Below, piece by piece: positions 9,882 to 18,531 of a stretch of 64,000 nucleotides of DNA. The stretch is taken from assembly GCF_009689585.1 (NCBI RefSeq), contig NZ_AP018694.1:62001-126000 (forward strand), given 5' to 3'. Within the stretch, counting starts at the first letter, position 1; every line of letters starts with the position of its first letter. The stretch comes from Aquipluma nitroreducens. GTDB lineage: Bacteria; Bacteroidota; Bacteroidia; Bacteroidales; Prolixibacteraceae. Position numbers and translations under genes: made by a program. The notes beneath the pieces were generated by a model, which worked only from the letters and a program-made list of their open reading frames with translations, had not been told where the DNA came from and did no database searches.

Positions 9882-12077
9882 ATGAAAGAATCGACAATTA
9901 TTGAATTGGTTCAAAACATTTCAATACTACTTGCTTTCAGCATGTTATATGATTACTTCTGGTCCAGAAAAGAAAGATTGAAGAATATTTATTTTAAATT
10001 TTCCTCAGGGATTATTCTGGGAATTATTGGTATTGTTCTGATTTTAAGCCCTTGGCATTTTTTATCTGGAATAATTTTCGATACTCGCTCTGTAATGCTT
10101 TCAACTGCGGGACTTTTCTTTGGCCCAATTCCGACTATTACGGCAATGATAATCACCGCATCATACCGATTGTTTATTGGAGGGAATGGGGTAATCATGG
10201 GAACTGCTGTTATTTTAAGCTCTGGAACATTAGGTCTTCTTTGGGCCCATTTCAGACCAAACTGGAAAAAAAATAAATATGCCGAACTAATCTCTTTAGG
10301 CATTTTAGTGCATTTGGTTATGCTTTCATTTACATTACTGTTACCATCTGATTTAATATGGAATACGCTAACAAACATCGCGCTGCCAGTTATTTTTCTT
10401 TATCCGCTCGCGTCTCTAATCCTGGGAGTTCTGATGTTACATCAGGCAGAAAATTCAGAAAACAAAAAGGCCATAAAAGACAGCGAAACACGTTTTAGGA
10501 CCATTATTGAGCAAGCCACTGATTCAATGTATTTATCTGACCTGGATGGAAATATAATCGACTGCAACCAACAGGCCTATAAATGTATGGGGTATACCCG
10601 CGATGAGCTGTTAAAATTAAAAATTACAGCGCTGGATGACCAATTCTCAACCCATCAAGAAGTTAAGCTTTTTTTTGACAACATCAAACTAAACGAAAAA
10701 CTAGTTTTCGAATCAGTACACCGGGGTAAAAACGGAAATACATTTCCGGTAGAAGTTAGCACTAGTCTAATTGAATTGAATGGTTCACTAAATATAATTG
10801 GATTTGTACGCAACATTTCGGAGCGTAAAAAAAACGAAGAGAAAATTATACGAATGGGGCATCATTATAAAGCTTTAATTGAGAAGGCTCCTGATGGAAT
10901 TGTATTGATAGATGTTGCCAGAGAGTGCAAATTTATGAGCCCTTCTGCCTGTAAAATGTTTGGGTATTCAAATATAGATGACATCACAGGAAGTTTTGAC
11001 CGTTTTATCCATCCTGATGACTTAACTTTCGTTTTATCCCATCTTGAAAATATTCAATTAAACTCATCGATAGTGCCAACAATTCAATTCCGGTTGAAAG
11101 GCAGAAACAGTCAATGCCAGTGGGTTGAAAGCACATTTAGCAATTTACTTGCCGATCCAAGTGTTGAAGCCATTGTTATTAATTTCAGGGATATAAGCGA
11201 TCGCAAACTCGCCGATGAAGAAATAAAAAAGTTAAATGAAGAACTTGAACTAAAAGTAGCTGAAAGAACTGATGAACTAAAAAAACGAAGCAAAGAGCTA
11301 ATTGAAAATGAGGTAGCTCTGTTAAATCTGGTAGAAGATCTTAACATTAAATCAGAAGAACTTCAAATAAGCGCCAAACAACTTGAGGCAACAAACAAGG
11401 AACTCGAAGCTTTCAGCTATTCGGTATCCCACGATTTAAGAGCTCCTTTGCGCGCCATTAATGGTTTTGTAAGTATTTTACTCGAAGATTACCATCAAGT
11501 ACTTGATGATGAAGGAAAACGAATTTGTTTGATTATTCATTCGAATGCAGTCAAAATGGGTCAGCTCATTGACGACCTCCTTTCATTCTCAAGATTGATC
11601 AGGAGTGAATTACACAATTCCACTATCGATATGCAAAGTCTGGTTGGTACATTAATCGCAGAATTTCAGTCGTCAAAAGAATTGAATCCAAATGTCATTT
11701 CGTTGCAGGAACTTCCTCAATCGACTGGCGACTCCAATTTAATCAAGCAAGTTTGGACGAATTTAATATCGAATGCGATAAAATATTCTTCGAAAACAAC
11801 AAATCCACAAATAACTATTGGAGCAAATACAGCTGAAAATGAAACAATTTACTTTATTAAAGACAACGGAGTTGGTTTTAGCATGAACTATATTCATAAA
11901 CTTTTTGGCGTATTTCAGCGCTTACATAGCGTCAACGAATTTGAAGGAACAGGAGTTGGCTTAGCAATTGTGCAACGAATTGTTACCAGGCATGGAGGTC
12001 GTGTATGGGCTGAAGGCGAAATTGGCAAAGGAGCAACATTCTATTTCTCATTACCTAAAAGCACATCTAAAAAATAA
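9882..12077 (+). CDS. Membrane sensor histidine kinase with 5TM-LYT domain and two PAS domains
   Basis: A 731-residue kinase. Residues about 1-190 form a 5TM-5TMR_LYT module: hydrophobic helices with the hallmark DTRSVMLSTAGLFFGP and YRLFIGGNGVIMG. Two PAS/PAC domains follow (about 200-320 and 325-445), then a long coiled coil (445-510). The phosphoacceptor is His517 in SYSVSHDLRAPLRAI, the bacteriophytochrome-like H-box subtype. The ATPase domain has NLISNAIKYS, DNGVGFSM and GTGVGLAIV. LYT modules occur in sensors of cell-envelope or murein-related signals, and the ligand here is unknown. Kinases of this H-box subtype often pair with Rcp1-like regulators, and one is encoded 94 bp downstream. 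Confidence 0.93.
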   Translation: MKESTIIELVQNISILLAFSMLYDYFWSRKERLKNIYFKFSSGIILGIIGIVLILSPWHFLSGIIFDTRSVMLSTAGLFFGPIPTITAMIITASYRLFIGGNGVIMGTAVILSSGTLGLLWAHFRPNWKKNKYAELISLGILVHLVMLSFTLLLPSDLIWNTLTNIALPVIFLYPLASLILGVLMLHQAENSENKKAIKDSETRFRTIIEQATDSMYLSDLDGNIIDCNQQAYKCMGYTRDELLKLKITALDDQFSTHQEVKLFFDNIKLNEKLVFESVHRGKNGNTFPVEVSTSLIELNGSLNIIGFVRNISERKKNEEKIIRMGHHYKALIEKAPDGIVLIDVARECKFMSPSACKMFGYSNIDDITGSFDRFIHPDDLTFVLSHLENIQLNSSIVPTIQFRLKGRNSQCQWVESTFSNLLADPSVEAIVINFRDISDRKLADEEIKKLNEELELKVAERTDELKKRSKELIENEVALLNLVEDLNIKSEELQISAKQLEATNKELEAFSYSVSHDLRAPLRAINGFVSILLEDYHQVLDDEGKRICLIIHSNAVKMGQLIDDLLSFSRLIRSELHNSTIDMQSLVGTLIAEFQSSKELNPNVISLQELPQSTGDSNLIKQVWTNLISNAIKYSSKTTNPQITIGANTAENETIYFIKDNGVGFSMNYIHKLFGVFQRLHSVNEFEGTGVGLAIVQRIVTRHGGRVWAEGEIGKGATFYFSLPKSTSKK

Positions 12078-12132
12078 CAACCAATATCAAATCTGATAAA
12101 CTGCGACAGCTTAGTTAGATTGAAAAAATCGC

Positions 12133-12140
12133 TATCTTTA
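12133..12140 (+). promoter_or_regulatory. Possible internal promoter before the response regulator
   Basis: TATCTTTA matches the TAnnTTTG -7 element at seven of eight positions and lies 31 bp before the ATG at 12172, in the longest gap of the signalling block. No convincing -33 element was found at the right spacing. Confidence 0.3.
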
Positions 12141-12171
12141 ATCGTTGACAAGAAAATGATAACTAGCCTAT

Positions 12172-12615
12172 ATGGAAAACCTTAATGCAGTAGAAATTCT
12201 TCTTGTAGAAGATAACCCTCAGGATGCTGAATTAATGATTCGTGCCCTTCACAAGCAAAAACTTGCGAACCAAATACACGTTACCGAAGATGGAGCGGAA
12301 GCCCTCGACTATCTGTTTTGTAAAGGGAAATACTTCGATCGGGATTTTTCACAATCGCCCAAGGTGATCTTTCTTGATCTCAAGCTTCCTAAAGTTAGCG
12401 GACTCGAAGTTCTTCAAGAGTTAAAATCGAATCCACTGACAAAAAAACTTCCTGTGGTTGTAGTCACTTCTTCACGCGAAGACCCTGATATAAAAAAAGC
12501 TTATGAATTAGGTGTTAACAGCTATGTCGTTAAACCAGTTAATTTCGATGATTTTTTTAGAGCCATGTCACAAATCGGTTTATATTGGCTTTTGGTTAAC
12601 GAAGTGCCAAAATAA
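12172..12615 (+). CDS. Single-domain response regulator, Rcp1-like
   Basis: A 147-residue stand-alone receiver. The acidic pocket is in EILLVEDNPQDAELM, the phosphoacceptor is Asp69 in VIFLDLKLPK, Thr/Ser occur in VVVVTSSRED, and the conserved Lys is in YVVKPVNF. The insertion around LFCKGKYFDRD and the DLKLPKVSGLEVL wording are typical of Rcp1, the partner of cyanobacterial phytochrome Cph1. There is no output domain, so it probably acts by protein contact or as a phosphate shuttle. It sits between two histidine kinases; the kinase just upstream has the matching H-box subtype. Confidence 0.93.
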   Translation: MENLNAVEILLVEDNPQDAELMIRALHKQKLANQIHVTEDGAEALDYLFCKGKYFDRDFSQSPKVIFLDLKLPKVSGLEVLQELKSNPLTKKLPVVVVTSSREDPDIKKAYELGVNSYVVKPVNFDDFFRAMSQIGLYWLLVNEVPK

Positions 12616-12629
12616 ATATAATCAACAAC

Positions 12630-14894
12630 ATGGATAAATTCTATCAGATATTGCTTGTTGAAGATGAGGCACAAGATGCCGAACTCAACATTCGGGAGAT
12701 AAAAAAGGTATTACCAAACAGTAAATTCGAAATCACAGATAACAGAAACAGATACATGGATCTCCTGTTATCCTACCGTCCGGATATTATCCTCTCTGAT
12801 TTCAACATGCCATCATTCGATGGATTATCGGCACTGAAAATTGCTCAGGAAATGTGCCCACATACTCCATTCATCATGGTAACAGGCTCAATTAATGAGG
12901 ATACGGCTGTTGAATGTATGAAAGCTGGAGCTTCGGACTACGTATTGAAAGATTCACTAAAACGACTTGGATCAGCAATAATTAATGCACTAAAGCAAAG
13001 AGATTTAGGCATAGAAAAATTTGAATCAGAAAAGCGACTTATTGAAAGCGAGAAAAGCTATTATGGATTATTCAATTCTGTTTCTGAGGCAATTTATATA
13101 ATAAACGCCAGAGGCGAATTTATTGCAATAAATGCCGGAACTGAAAAAATGTATGGCTATTCATCAGAAGAAGTGATTGGCAAAACATCTGAATTTTTAG
13201 CTGCCAACGGATTAAATGACTTAAAAACGATATCGCAGCAGCTCAAGGATGTATTAGCTACTGGTATTCAACAACAATTCGAATTTTGGGGTAAGCGAAA
13301 AAATGGAGATATTTTTCCGAATGAAGTAATTTGCAACAAAGGAAACTATTTTGGACAAGAAGTGGTTATTGCCACTGGCAGAGATATTACTGATCGAAAA
13401 GAAGCCGAAGAAAAACTGAAAAGAGAGCGTAAATTACTCCGAACCTTAATAGATAATCTGCCGGTAACTATTTATGTAAAAGATCGCGAATGCAGAAAAG
13501 TGATTGCTAACAGGGCTGATTTGAAAATAGTTGGACTAAAGACTGAAGTAGAAGTATTAGGCAAAACAGATCTTGAAACCTATGGTCCTGAAGTTGGAAT
13601 GAGAGGATTTACTGACGATAAAAAAGTAATTGACAGCGGAGAAGCCGTTTTGAACCGTGAAGAAGACTTTTGGGATGAGAATGGCATACAGCGCTGGTTA
13701 ATTACTTCCAAGATTCCGCTTACCGAAGAAAATGGAGAAATAATCGGGTTAGTGGGAATTGGCCGCGATATCACGGAACAGAAACTGGCTCAGGAAAAAA
13801 TTCTAAAACTTTCGATGGGAATTGAGCAAAGTTCAGCAACCATTGTAATTACCGATATAAATGGGAGCATTGAATATGTTAATCCTGCATTTACTGCAAC
13901 ATCTGGGTGGTCTGAAGAAGAAGCGATAAGCCTTAATCACCAGATACTTAAATCTGGGAATATGGAATCTGCTGTCTATATAGACCTTTGGGAAACGATT
14001 AGTTCAGGAAATGTTTGGCGAGGAGAGTTGCAGAATAGAAAAAAGGATGGATCGCTTTATTGGGAGTGGGCAACTATAACATCTATAAAAAATGATAAAG
14101 GAATAATAACGAACTACATAGCTATAAAAGAAGATATTACTGAACGTAAAAAAATGCAGGCAGAACTTATCCAGGCTAAAGAAAAGGCAGAAGAAAGCGA
14201 CCGCCTGAAATCAGCATTTTTGGCTAATATGTCGCATGAGATACGAACACCTCTGAATAGCATTATTGGATTTTCAGAATTATTGGGAGATCCATCCTTT
14301 GATGAACAGCAGAAAGATGAATTTAGACAAACAATTGTAGACAATGGGAATAATTTATTGTTCATTATAAGTGATATCATGGATTTTTCAATGCTTGAGG
14401 CTGGACAAATGAAAATCCGTAAAGAGTTAATCTCAGTTAGAAAATTACTGACCGAATTACAGAATGATTTCAGCAAAAAAGCAATTCAAAAAGGAATTGA
14501 ATTTCGCATTGCTCTATCGCAAAACACTCCCGACGTACAAATTGAAAGTGACTTATACCGCATCAGGCAAATTTTCAACAATCTGATAGGGAATGCATTA
14601 AAATTTACACTAAAAGGCTATATCGAAATAGGCTATCAAGTTGAAAACAATATTGTTACATTTCATACCAAAGACACAGGCATTGGAATTGATTCGGCAT
14701 ATCATCAGTCCATCTTCGAACGCTTTCGACAGGTCGATTTGGCTAAAACCCGAAAATATGGCGGAAATGGTTTAGGCTTGGCAATTTCTAAAAATCTGGT
14801 TGAACTGTTAGGGGGAACCATTTGGGTTGAATCTGAACCAGATAAATTTTCTAATTTCATTTTCACAATCCCAATTAAGACTGAAGATCTTTGA
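12630..14894 (+). CDS. Receiver-PAS-histidine kinase hybrid
   Basis: A 754-residue protein. An N-terminal receiver (residues 1-125) has phosphoacceptor Asp57 in DIILSDFNMP and Lys in YVLKDSLKRL. Three PAS/PAC units follow (about 140-260, 265-390 and 395-515), then a HisKA helix with His536 in LANMSHEIRTPLNS and an ATPase domain with NLIGNALKFT, KDTGIGI and GNGLGLAIS. Having the receiver before the sensor suggests this kinase is itself switched by phosphorylation from an upstream kinase, such as those encoded at 4261 or 9882. It starts 14 bp after the response regulator and closes the same-strand block. No DNA-binding output is encoded. Confidence 0.93.
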   Translation: MDKFYQILLVEDEAQDAELNIREIKKVLPNSKFEITDNRNRYMDLLLSYRPDIILSDFNMPSFDGLSALKIAQEMCPHTPFIMVTGSINEDTAVECMKAGASDYVLKDSLKRLGSAIINALKQRDLGIEKFESEKRLIESEKSYYGLFNSVSEAIYIINARGEFIAINAGTEKMYGYSSEEVIGKTSEFLAANGLNDLKTISQQLKDVLATGIQQQFEFWGKRKNGDIFPNEVICNKGNYFGQEVVIATGRDITDRKEAEEKLKRERKLLRTLIDNLPVTIYVKDRECRKVIANRADLKIVGLKTEVEVLGKTDLETYGPEVGMRGFTDDKKVIDSGEAVLNREEDFWDENGIQRWLITSKIPLTEENGEIIGLVGIGRDITEQKLAQEKILKLSMGIEQSSATIVITDINGSIEYVNPAFTATSGWSEEEAISLNHQILKSGNMESAVYIDLWETISSGNVWRGELQNRKKDGSLYWEWATITSIKNDKGIITNYIAIKEDITERKKMQAELIQAKEKAEESDRLKSAFLANMSHEIRTPLNSIIGFSELLGDPSFDEQQKDEFRQTIVDNGNNLLFIISDIMDFSMLEAGQMKIRKELISVRKLLTELQNDFSKKAIQKGIEFRIALSQNTPDVQIESDLYRIRQIFNNLIGNALKFTLKGYIEIGYQVENNIVTFHTKDTGIGIDSAYHQSIFERFRQVDLAKTRKYGGNGLGLAISKNLVELLGGTIWVESEPDKFSNFIFTIPIKTEDL

Positions 14895-14913
14895 TAAACA
14901 GGTCATTCAACAA

Positions 14914-15798
14914 TTACCTTCGACTTCGACCTTTAATGAATACGAAAATAACTACTACTAGAATCACTAAAATCAAAACAAAATAGAATTGAAAATCAGA
15001 CTTAACCGATTCCTGAGTTTTTTCTGTTACAGGTAATTGCTTTGTTGCAATTGGCTGTGGGCTTACCTGCCCGTCAAACCATTCAGAAAAATCAACACGA
15101 CTTTCAAGCTTATTCTCCAGCTCATCCGGAAGTTGTGAAAAAAAGTCAAATCCGGTTAACTTTTCGGCTTCATCAACAGTCACTGCAAAATCAGTAACGG
15201 GTCGATCGCTTTTTCTGTTCGGAAATACAAACGCAATCATTTTGGGATCATCAGTCTCTTCATAAATTATCTTGAAGAAATATCCGGGAACTAACACCTG
15301 ATCTACCCTAATAGTACCTTTGTTGTCTTTAAAAACAGGTCCTGCTACAACACATATCTTGTGTTCCTTTTTGGCCCACCTACGGACATCTGTTTCAAGC
15401 TCTTTCCAAATGCCACGATTAAAATCAGGAGCTTGAGGAGAAATATTCGACATATAAAAACTCTCTTGCATTGAGACAGGACTGAATCCCATATCTGCCG
15501 CCGGACAAAGATGTCCCCTATCGTAACCACTTTTCGTATAATCCGAAGATTTTGCAGATCCGGAAGGAACCATCGGATCCATTTTAAATTTGTTACTTCT
15601 CTCCTCCCCGCCTTCATTAACCATCTTATCGGTCAATGTATAATAAACCCAATTAGCTTGTTCGTATTTTTCGTTGTACGAGAGCGTATAATAGGTATGT
15701 TTAACCAAGTCATTTGAAGGAACAGGAAGATAATCGACAGATCCGGCAAACAACAAAACGTTGGAAATCAGCAATAAAAATGAAAATATAAATTTCAC
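14914..15798 (-). CDS. DNA/RNA non-specific endonuclease (NUC1 family), exported and C-terminally anchored
   Basis: A 294-residue nuclease. An N-terminal signal peptide ends near AGS (residue 20). The NUC1 catalytic motif YDRGHLCPAADM places the general base at His96. The Mg-binding asparagine region follows as SNISPQAPDFNRGIWKELE. After a short linker, residues about 268-288 form one strongly hydrophobic helix followed by GRSRR, so the catalytic domain is probably held outside the cytoplasmic membrane. Family members degrade DNA and RNA for nutrition, defence or competition. It converges with the signalling block (19-bp gap) and stands alone; no immunity-like gene lies beside it. Confidence 0.88.
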   Translation of the reverse strand: MKFIFSFLLLISNVLLFAGSVDYLPVPSNDLVKHTYYTLSYNEKYEQANWVYYTLTDKMVNEGGEERSNKFKMDPMVPSGSAKSSDYTKSGYDRGHLCPAADMGFSPVSMQESFYMSNISPQAPDFNRGIWKELETDVRRWAKKEHKICVVAGPVFKDNKGTIRVDQVLVPGYFFKIIYEETDDPKMIAFVFPNRKSDRPVTDFAVTVDEAEKLTGFDFFSQLPDELENKLESRVDFSEWFDGQVSPQPIATKQLPVTEKTQESVKSDFQFYFVLILVILVVVIFVFIKGRSRR

Positions 15799-15861
15799 TG
15801 GGTTTAATTTATCAAGTTTGAAAAAAACTGGTGCAAATTAATCCTTTCCTGAAAACTAAAT

Positions 15862-15869
15862 TACTTTTG
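15862..15869 (+). promoter_or_regulatory. -7 promoter element TACTTTTG
   Basis: Exact match to TAnnTTTG, 17 bp upstream of the ATG at 15887, which implies a very short leader. The same word precedes the RfaE1-like gene at 19127. The -33 region holds only TTTC. Confidence 0.5.
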
Positions 15870-15886
15870 TCGAAAAAAAGAGTTAG

Positions 15887-16555
15887 ATGACAATGGAGAA
15901 TAAGCATTTCAGCGAAAACGAACGGATTTTCTATTCTGATGGTTATCGTCTGGCACAATCAGCAATTGAGGAAGGGCTCTCGAATGATACTTTGTTTACG
16001 GCAATTGAATCGTTATACGATGCCATTGATGGTCTAAACGATTCAATCATTGCACTTGCTGAACGACAAAACATTAAAGTAGCATGCTTTAAGGGATGCC
16101 ACTGGTGCTGTCAACAGGCTGTTTTCGCAAACTCCTACGAACTTCATTTCTTATCAGAAAAAATAAAGAAAGATTTTAATCCAGAAGATCTTACGGATGT
16201 AATTGCAAAAACAGACGCTAAATATCGGATAACATCAAACTTATCCGATGATGATATTTTGAAATACAAAGCTCCCTGCCCATTACTGCACGAAGGAGCA
16301 TGTTCAGCATATGCAGCCAGGCCAATGGCATGTCGCATTTATCTCTCAACAAAACTGCAAACTTGTCTCGAATTTTATCATCACCCTGAAAATGAAACCA
16401 ATTTCCCAGCATTGATTGATCTTCCATTACGTGCAGGTCAAATGATGAACGAAGGATTTAGGGCAGCATTAAAAGAGTCTGGTATTGAAACTGCTGAATT
16501 CAGGCTTGAGGAAGGGCTACGGATCACATTAAAAAACAAACAACCAAACTTCTGA
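15887..16555 (+). CDS. YkgJ-family cysteine-cluster protein
   Basis: A 222-residue soluble protein with the YkgJ (UPF0153) zinc/iron-binding signature: Cys residues in CFKGCHWCCQQ (about residues 66-75), CPLLHEGACSAYAARPMACR (about 129-148) and a final Cys in LQTCLEF. Family members bind a metal or an Fe-S cluster through these cysteines; their biochemical role is unsettled. The start could be ATG 15887 or, two codons on, ATG 15893. It has its own promoter-like element and no operon partner; the IS element lies just downstream. Confidence 0.85.
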   Translation: MTMENKHFSENERIFYSDGYRLAQSAIEEGLSNDTLFTAIESLYDAIDGLNDSIIALAERQNIKVACFKGCHWCCQQAVFANSYELHFLSEKIKKDFNPEDLTDVIAKTDAKYRITSNLSDDDILKYKAPCPLLHEGACSAYAARPMACRIYLSTKLQTCLEFYHHPENETNFPALIDLPLRAGQMMNEGFRAALKESGIETAEFRLEEGLRITLKNKQPNF

Positions 16556-16612
16556 TATACAACAAATTACTAATTAGTGAATTTTATAGGATTGATTAAA
16601 AGATCAACTATC

Positions 16613-16721
16613 AAAAATGTTCATAACTCTGCGAAAAGGACATCCATTAATACAGATATATCAATATAACAAATACTTACAACAACAAAGTAGTTATAAA
16701 CAATTGTTTATAACTACTGAT
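16613..16721. repeat. Left copy of the 109-bp direct repeat flanking the IS element
   Basis: This block matches 18353-18461 at 107 of 109 positions; the only differences are AG at 16654-16655 against GT at 18394-18395. It abuts the left terminal inverted repeat of the IS exactly, as the right copy abuts the right one, so it behaves as a target-site duplication of unusual length. IS1634 itself is known to make long, variable target duplications. Confidence 0.9.
16689..16718. repeat. Perfect 30-bp AT-rich palindrome inside the direct repeat
   Basis: Positions 16689-16703 are the exact reverse complement of 16704-16718, centred on CAATTG. A second copy lies at 18429-18458 in the right flank. 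It ends 3 bp before the IS end, so it may be part of what the transposase targets, or simply an older hairpin downstream of the YkgJ gene. Confidence 0.8.
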
Positions 16722-16803
16722 CCTGACTTGTGACACTTTTGATTTTTCCACAGAGATCAATTTTTAAATTCCACATTATTAACAATTTAGCAATTAATAT
16801 TTA

Positions 16804-16837
16804 TTGATTTCACCGCACTAACGCCTAATTTTGCGGT
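16804..16837 (+). promoter_or_regulatory. Transposase promoter overlapped by a hairpin; likely leaderless mRNA
   Basis: TTG at 16804-16806 and TAATTTTG at 16826-16833 are 19 bp apart, a good -33/-7 pair. The -7 element ends only 4 bp before the ATG at 16838, so transcription would start at or near the start codon. ACCGCA (16812-16817) and TGCGGT (16832-16837) form an inverted repeat enclosing the -7 element. Confidence 0.5.
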
Positions 16838-18337
16838 ATGTATTCAGTACGAAAAGTCAAAACTAAGTCGGGATCTGTTGCGGTTCAGGTTGTCAGGTAT
16901 GTTGGTCACAGATCGATTGTAGGCAAACATATTGGTAGCGCCAAAGACCAGATAGAAGAGGCTGTTTTGAGGCAAAGGGCATTGGAATGGATCGATGAAC
17001 AAACCGCCCAGTTATCGTTGTTCCCTGCCCAAAAACAAAAACTTTTAGTTGTAGACAGGGGCGAATGCATTGGGGTGACGCACCACTTTGCTTTTCGGTT
17101 CTTCATGGGCTGTTTCGATGAATGCGGTTTATCCCATCTTCCCCGCCTGTTGCTTGATCTGGCCATTATGCGCCTTATCGAGCCTGCTTCAAAACTCCGC
17201 TCTGTTGAACTGCTGGGATATTACTTCGGCATTAAATATTCTCAACGGATTTACCGCAATATTCCAAAGTTGTCAGCATACAAGGCAGATATTGAGCAAT
17301 GTGCTTACAGGGTGGCACAACAGAAGTTCAATGAACCTTTCTATTTTGTGCTGTACGATGTTACCACATTGTATTTCGAGTCGTTTAAGGCCGATGAGTT
17401 TAAAATACAAGGGTTCTCAAAGGACAACAAGTCACAGCAACCCCAAATTGTCATCGGGCTGCTGGTAACACAAACAGGGTTTCCACTGTCGTATCAGGTT
17501 TTTGCAGGCAACACATTCGAAGGAAAGACAATGCTCCCGGTTGTGGAAACGTTTACCTCAGCCCACCCGCAGACACGGCCAATTATTGTAGCCGATGCCG
17601 CAATGCTGGATGAAGAAAGGCTTGCCGAACTCAGGGAAAAGAAACTATCGTACATTGTTGGTGCACGGCTGGCCAATGCGGAACTTGGATTGGTAAAACA
17701 AATCCATGCAACATTGAACGGGAAACACGGTGCCATAGCCCGCTTTCCATCGCGATACGGTTATTTGGTGTGCGATTTTTCACTCAAACGGTATAAAAAG
17801 GAATTGAACGAGCTAAACAAGCTTGTTCAAAAAGCCGAAGAGCTGGTGGCAAAGCAGTCACTGAAAGTGAAGGCTCAATTTGTCAGGAAGGTTACTAAAG
17901 AAAAAATAGAACTCAACACGACATTGATAGAAAAAAGGAGGCTGTTGCTTGGAATTAAGGGGTATTGCACCAACTTGCCCGAACAACAACTGTCCAACCA
18001 AATGGTCATAGACCGTTACCACCAGCTCTGGCACATTGAACAATCGTTCCGCATGAGTAAGTTTGATTTGCAAACCCGCCCAATATACCATCAAAAACAA
18101 GAAGCGATCAAGGCTCACGTACTGATTTGTTTTGTCGCTCTGATAGCAGAAAAATACCTGGAAATAATCACCAAATTATCATTGAGGGAAATCCGGTTCC
18201 TTGTCTGGAACATAACAGAAACCCATATTCAAGACCGATTGACCAAACAAACATTTGTCTTCCGATCCCCCACAAAGGAAATCATGAATAGCCAACTTGC
18301 AAACCTTATTACCAAATGGAATCTGCTACCGCACTAA
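16838..18337 (+). CDS. IS1634-family DDE transposase
   Basis: A 499-residue transposase with an RNase H-like DDE core. The first Asp is in FVLYDVTTLYFES (about residue 179), the second in PIIVADAAMLDEERL (about 251), and the Glu in YHQLWHIEQSFRMSK, which keeps the E-x6-K spacing of the IS4/IS1634 group. The N-terminal part (RKVKTKSGSVAVQVVRYVG) matches the usual start of IS1634-type proteins. No frameshift or internal stop is seen, so the enzyme is probably active. It would cut at the 14-bp terminal repeats. Confidence 0.95.
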   Translation: MYSVRKVKTKSGSVAVQVVRYVGHRSIVGKHIGSAKDQIEEAVLRQRALEWIDEQTAQLSLFPAQKQKLLVVDRGECIGVTHHFAFRFFMGCFDECGLSHLPRLLLDLAIMRLIEPASKLRSVELLGYYFGIKYSQRIYRNIPKLSAYKADIEQCAYRVAQQKFNEPFYFVLYDVTTLYFESFKADEFKIQGFSKDNKSQQPQIVIGLLVTQTGFPLSYQVFAGNTFEGKTMLPVVETFTSAHPQTRPIIVADAAMLDEERLAELREKKLSYIVGARLANAELGLVKQIHATLNGKHGAIARFPSRYGYLVCDFSLKRYKKELNELNKLVQKAEELVAKQSLKVKAQFVRKVTKEKIELNTTLIEKRRLLLGIKGYCTNLPEQQLSNQMVIDRYHQLWHIEQSFRMSKFDLQTRPIYHQKQEAIKAHVLICFVALIAEKYLEIITKLSLREIRFLVWNITETHIQDRLTKQTFVFRSPTKEIMNSQLANLITKWNLLPH

Positions 18338-18352
18338 ATGTCACAAGTCAGG

Positions 18353-18461
18353 AAAAATGTTCATAACTCTGCGAAAAGGACATCCATTAATACGTATATA
18401 TCAATATAACAAATACTTACAACAACAAAGTAGTTATAAACAATTGTTTATAACTACTGAT
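18353..18461. repeat. Right copy of the 109-bp direct repeat flanking the IS element
   Basis: Near-exact copy of 16613-16721, starting on the base after the right IS end. Beyond 18462 the sequence differs from the IS left end, which fixes the repeat boundary (one extra C matches by chance). Confidence 0.9.
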
Positions 18462-18493
18462 CACAAACTATTCATTCAAAATCGAAGATTTAC

Positions 18494-18525
18494 TTGACTT
18501 TAGGGTGCTAATTGTATTAACTTTA
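18494..18525 (+). promoter_or_regulatory. Promoter-like sequence before the non-coding region
   Basis: TTG at 18494-18496 and TAACTTTA at 18518-18525 (seven of eight to TAnnTTTG) are separated by 21 bp. No protein start follows; the possible transcript would begin near 18532. Confidence 0.35.
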
Positions 18526-18531
18526 ATACAT

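Larger units (their letters stand above)
16722..18352 (+). mobile_element. IS1634-family insertion sequence, intact, 1631 bp
   Basis: The ends are defined by a 14-bp perfect terminal inverted repeat: CCTGACTTGTGACA at 16722-16735 and its reverse complement at 18339-18352. One full-length transposase gene fills it, ending two bases before the right repeat. The 109-bp direct repeats begin immediately outside both ends. Element length, single ORF and transposase motifs fit IS1634 of the IS4-like superfamily. The nearly identical flanks suggest recent insertion. Confidence 0.92.

Noticed and set aside
18297-18497. 66-codon plus-strand ORF running from the transposase end into the right direct repeat
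   Set aside because: It is made from IS terminal sequence and the duplicated target, in another frame of the transposase gene, with no promoter of its own.
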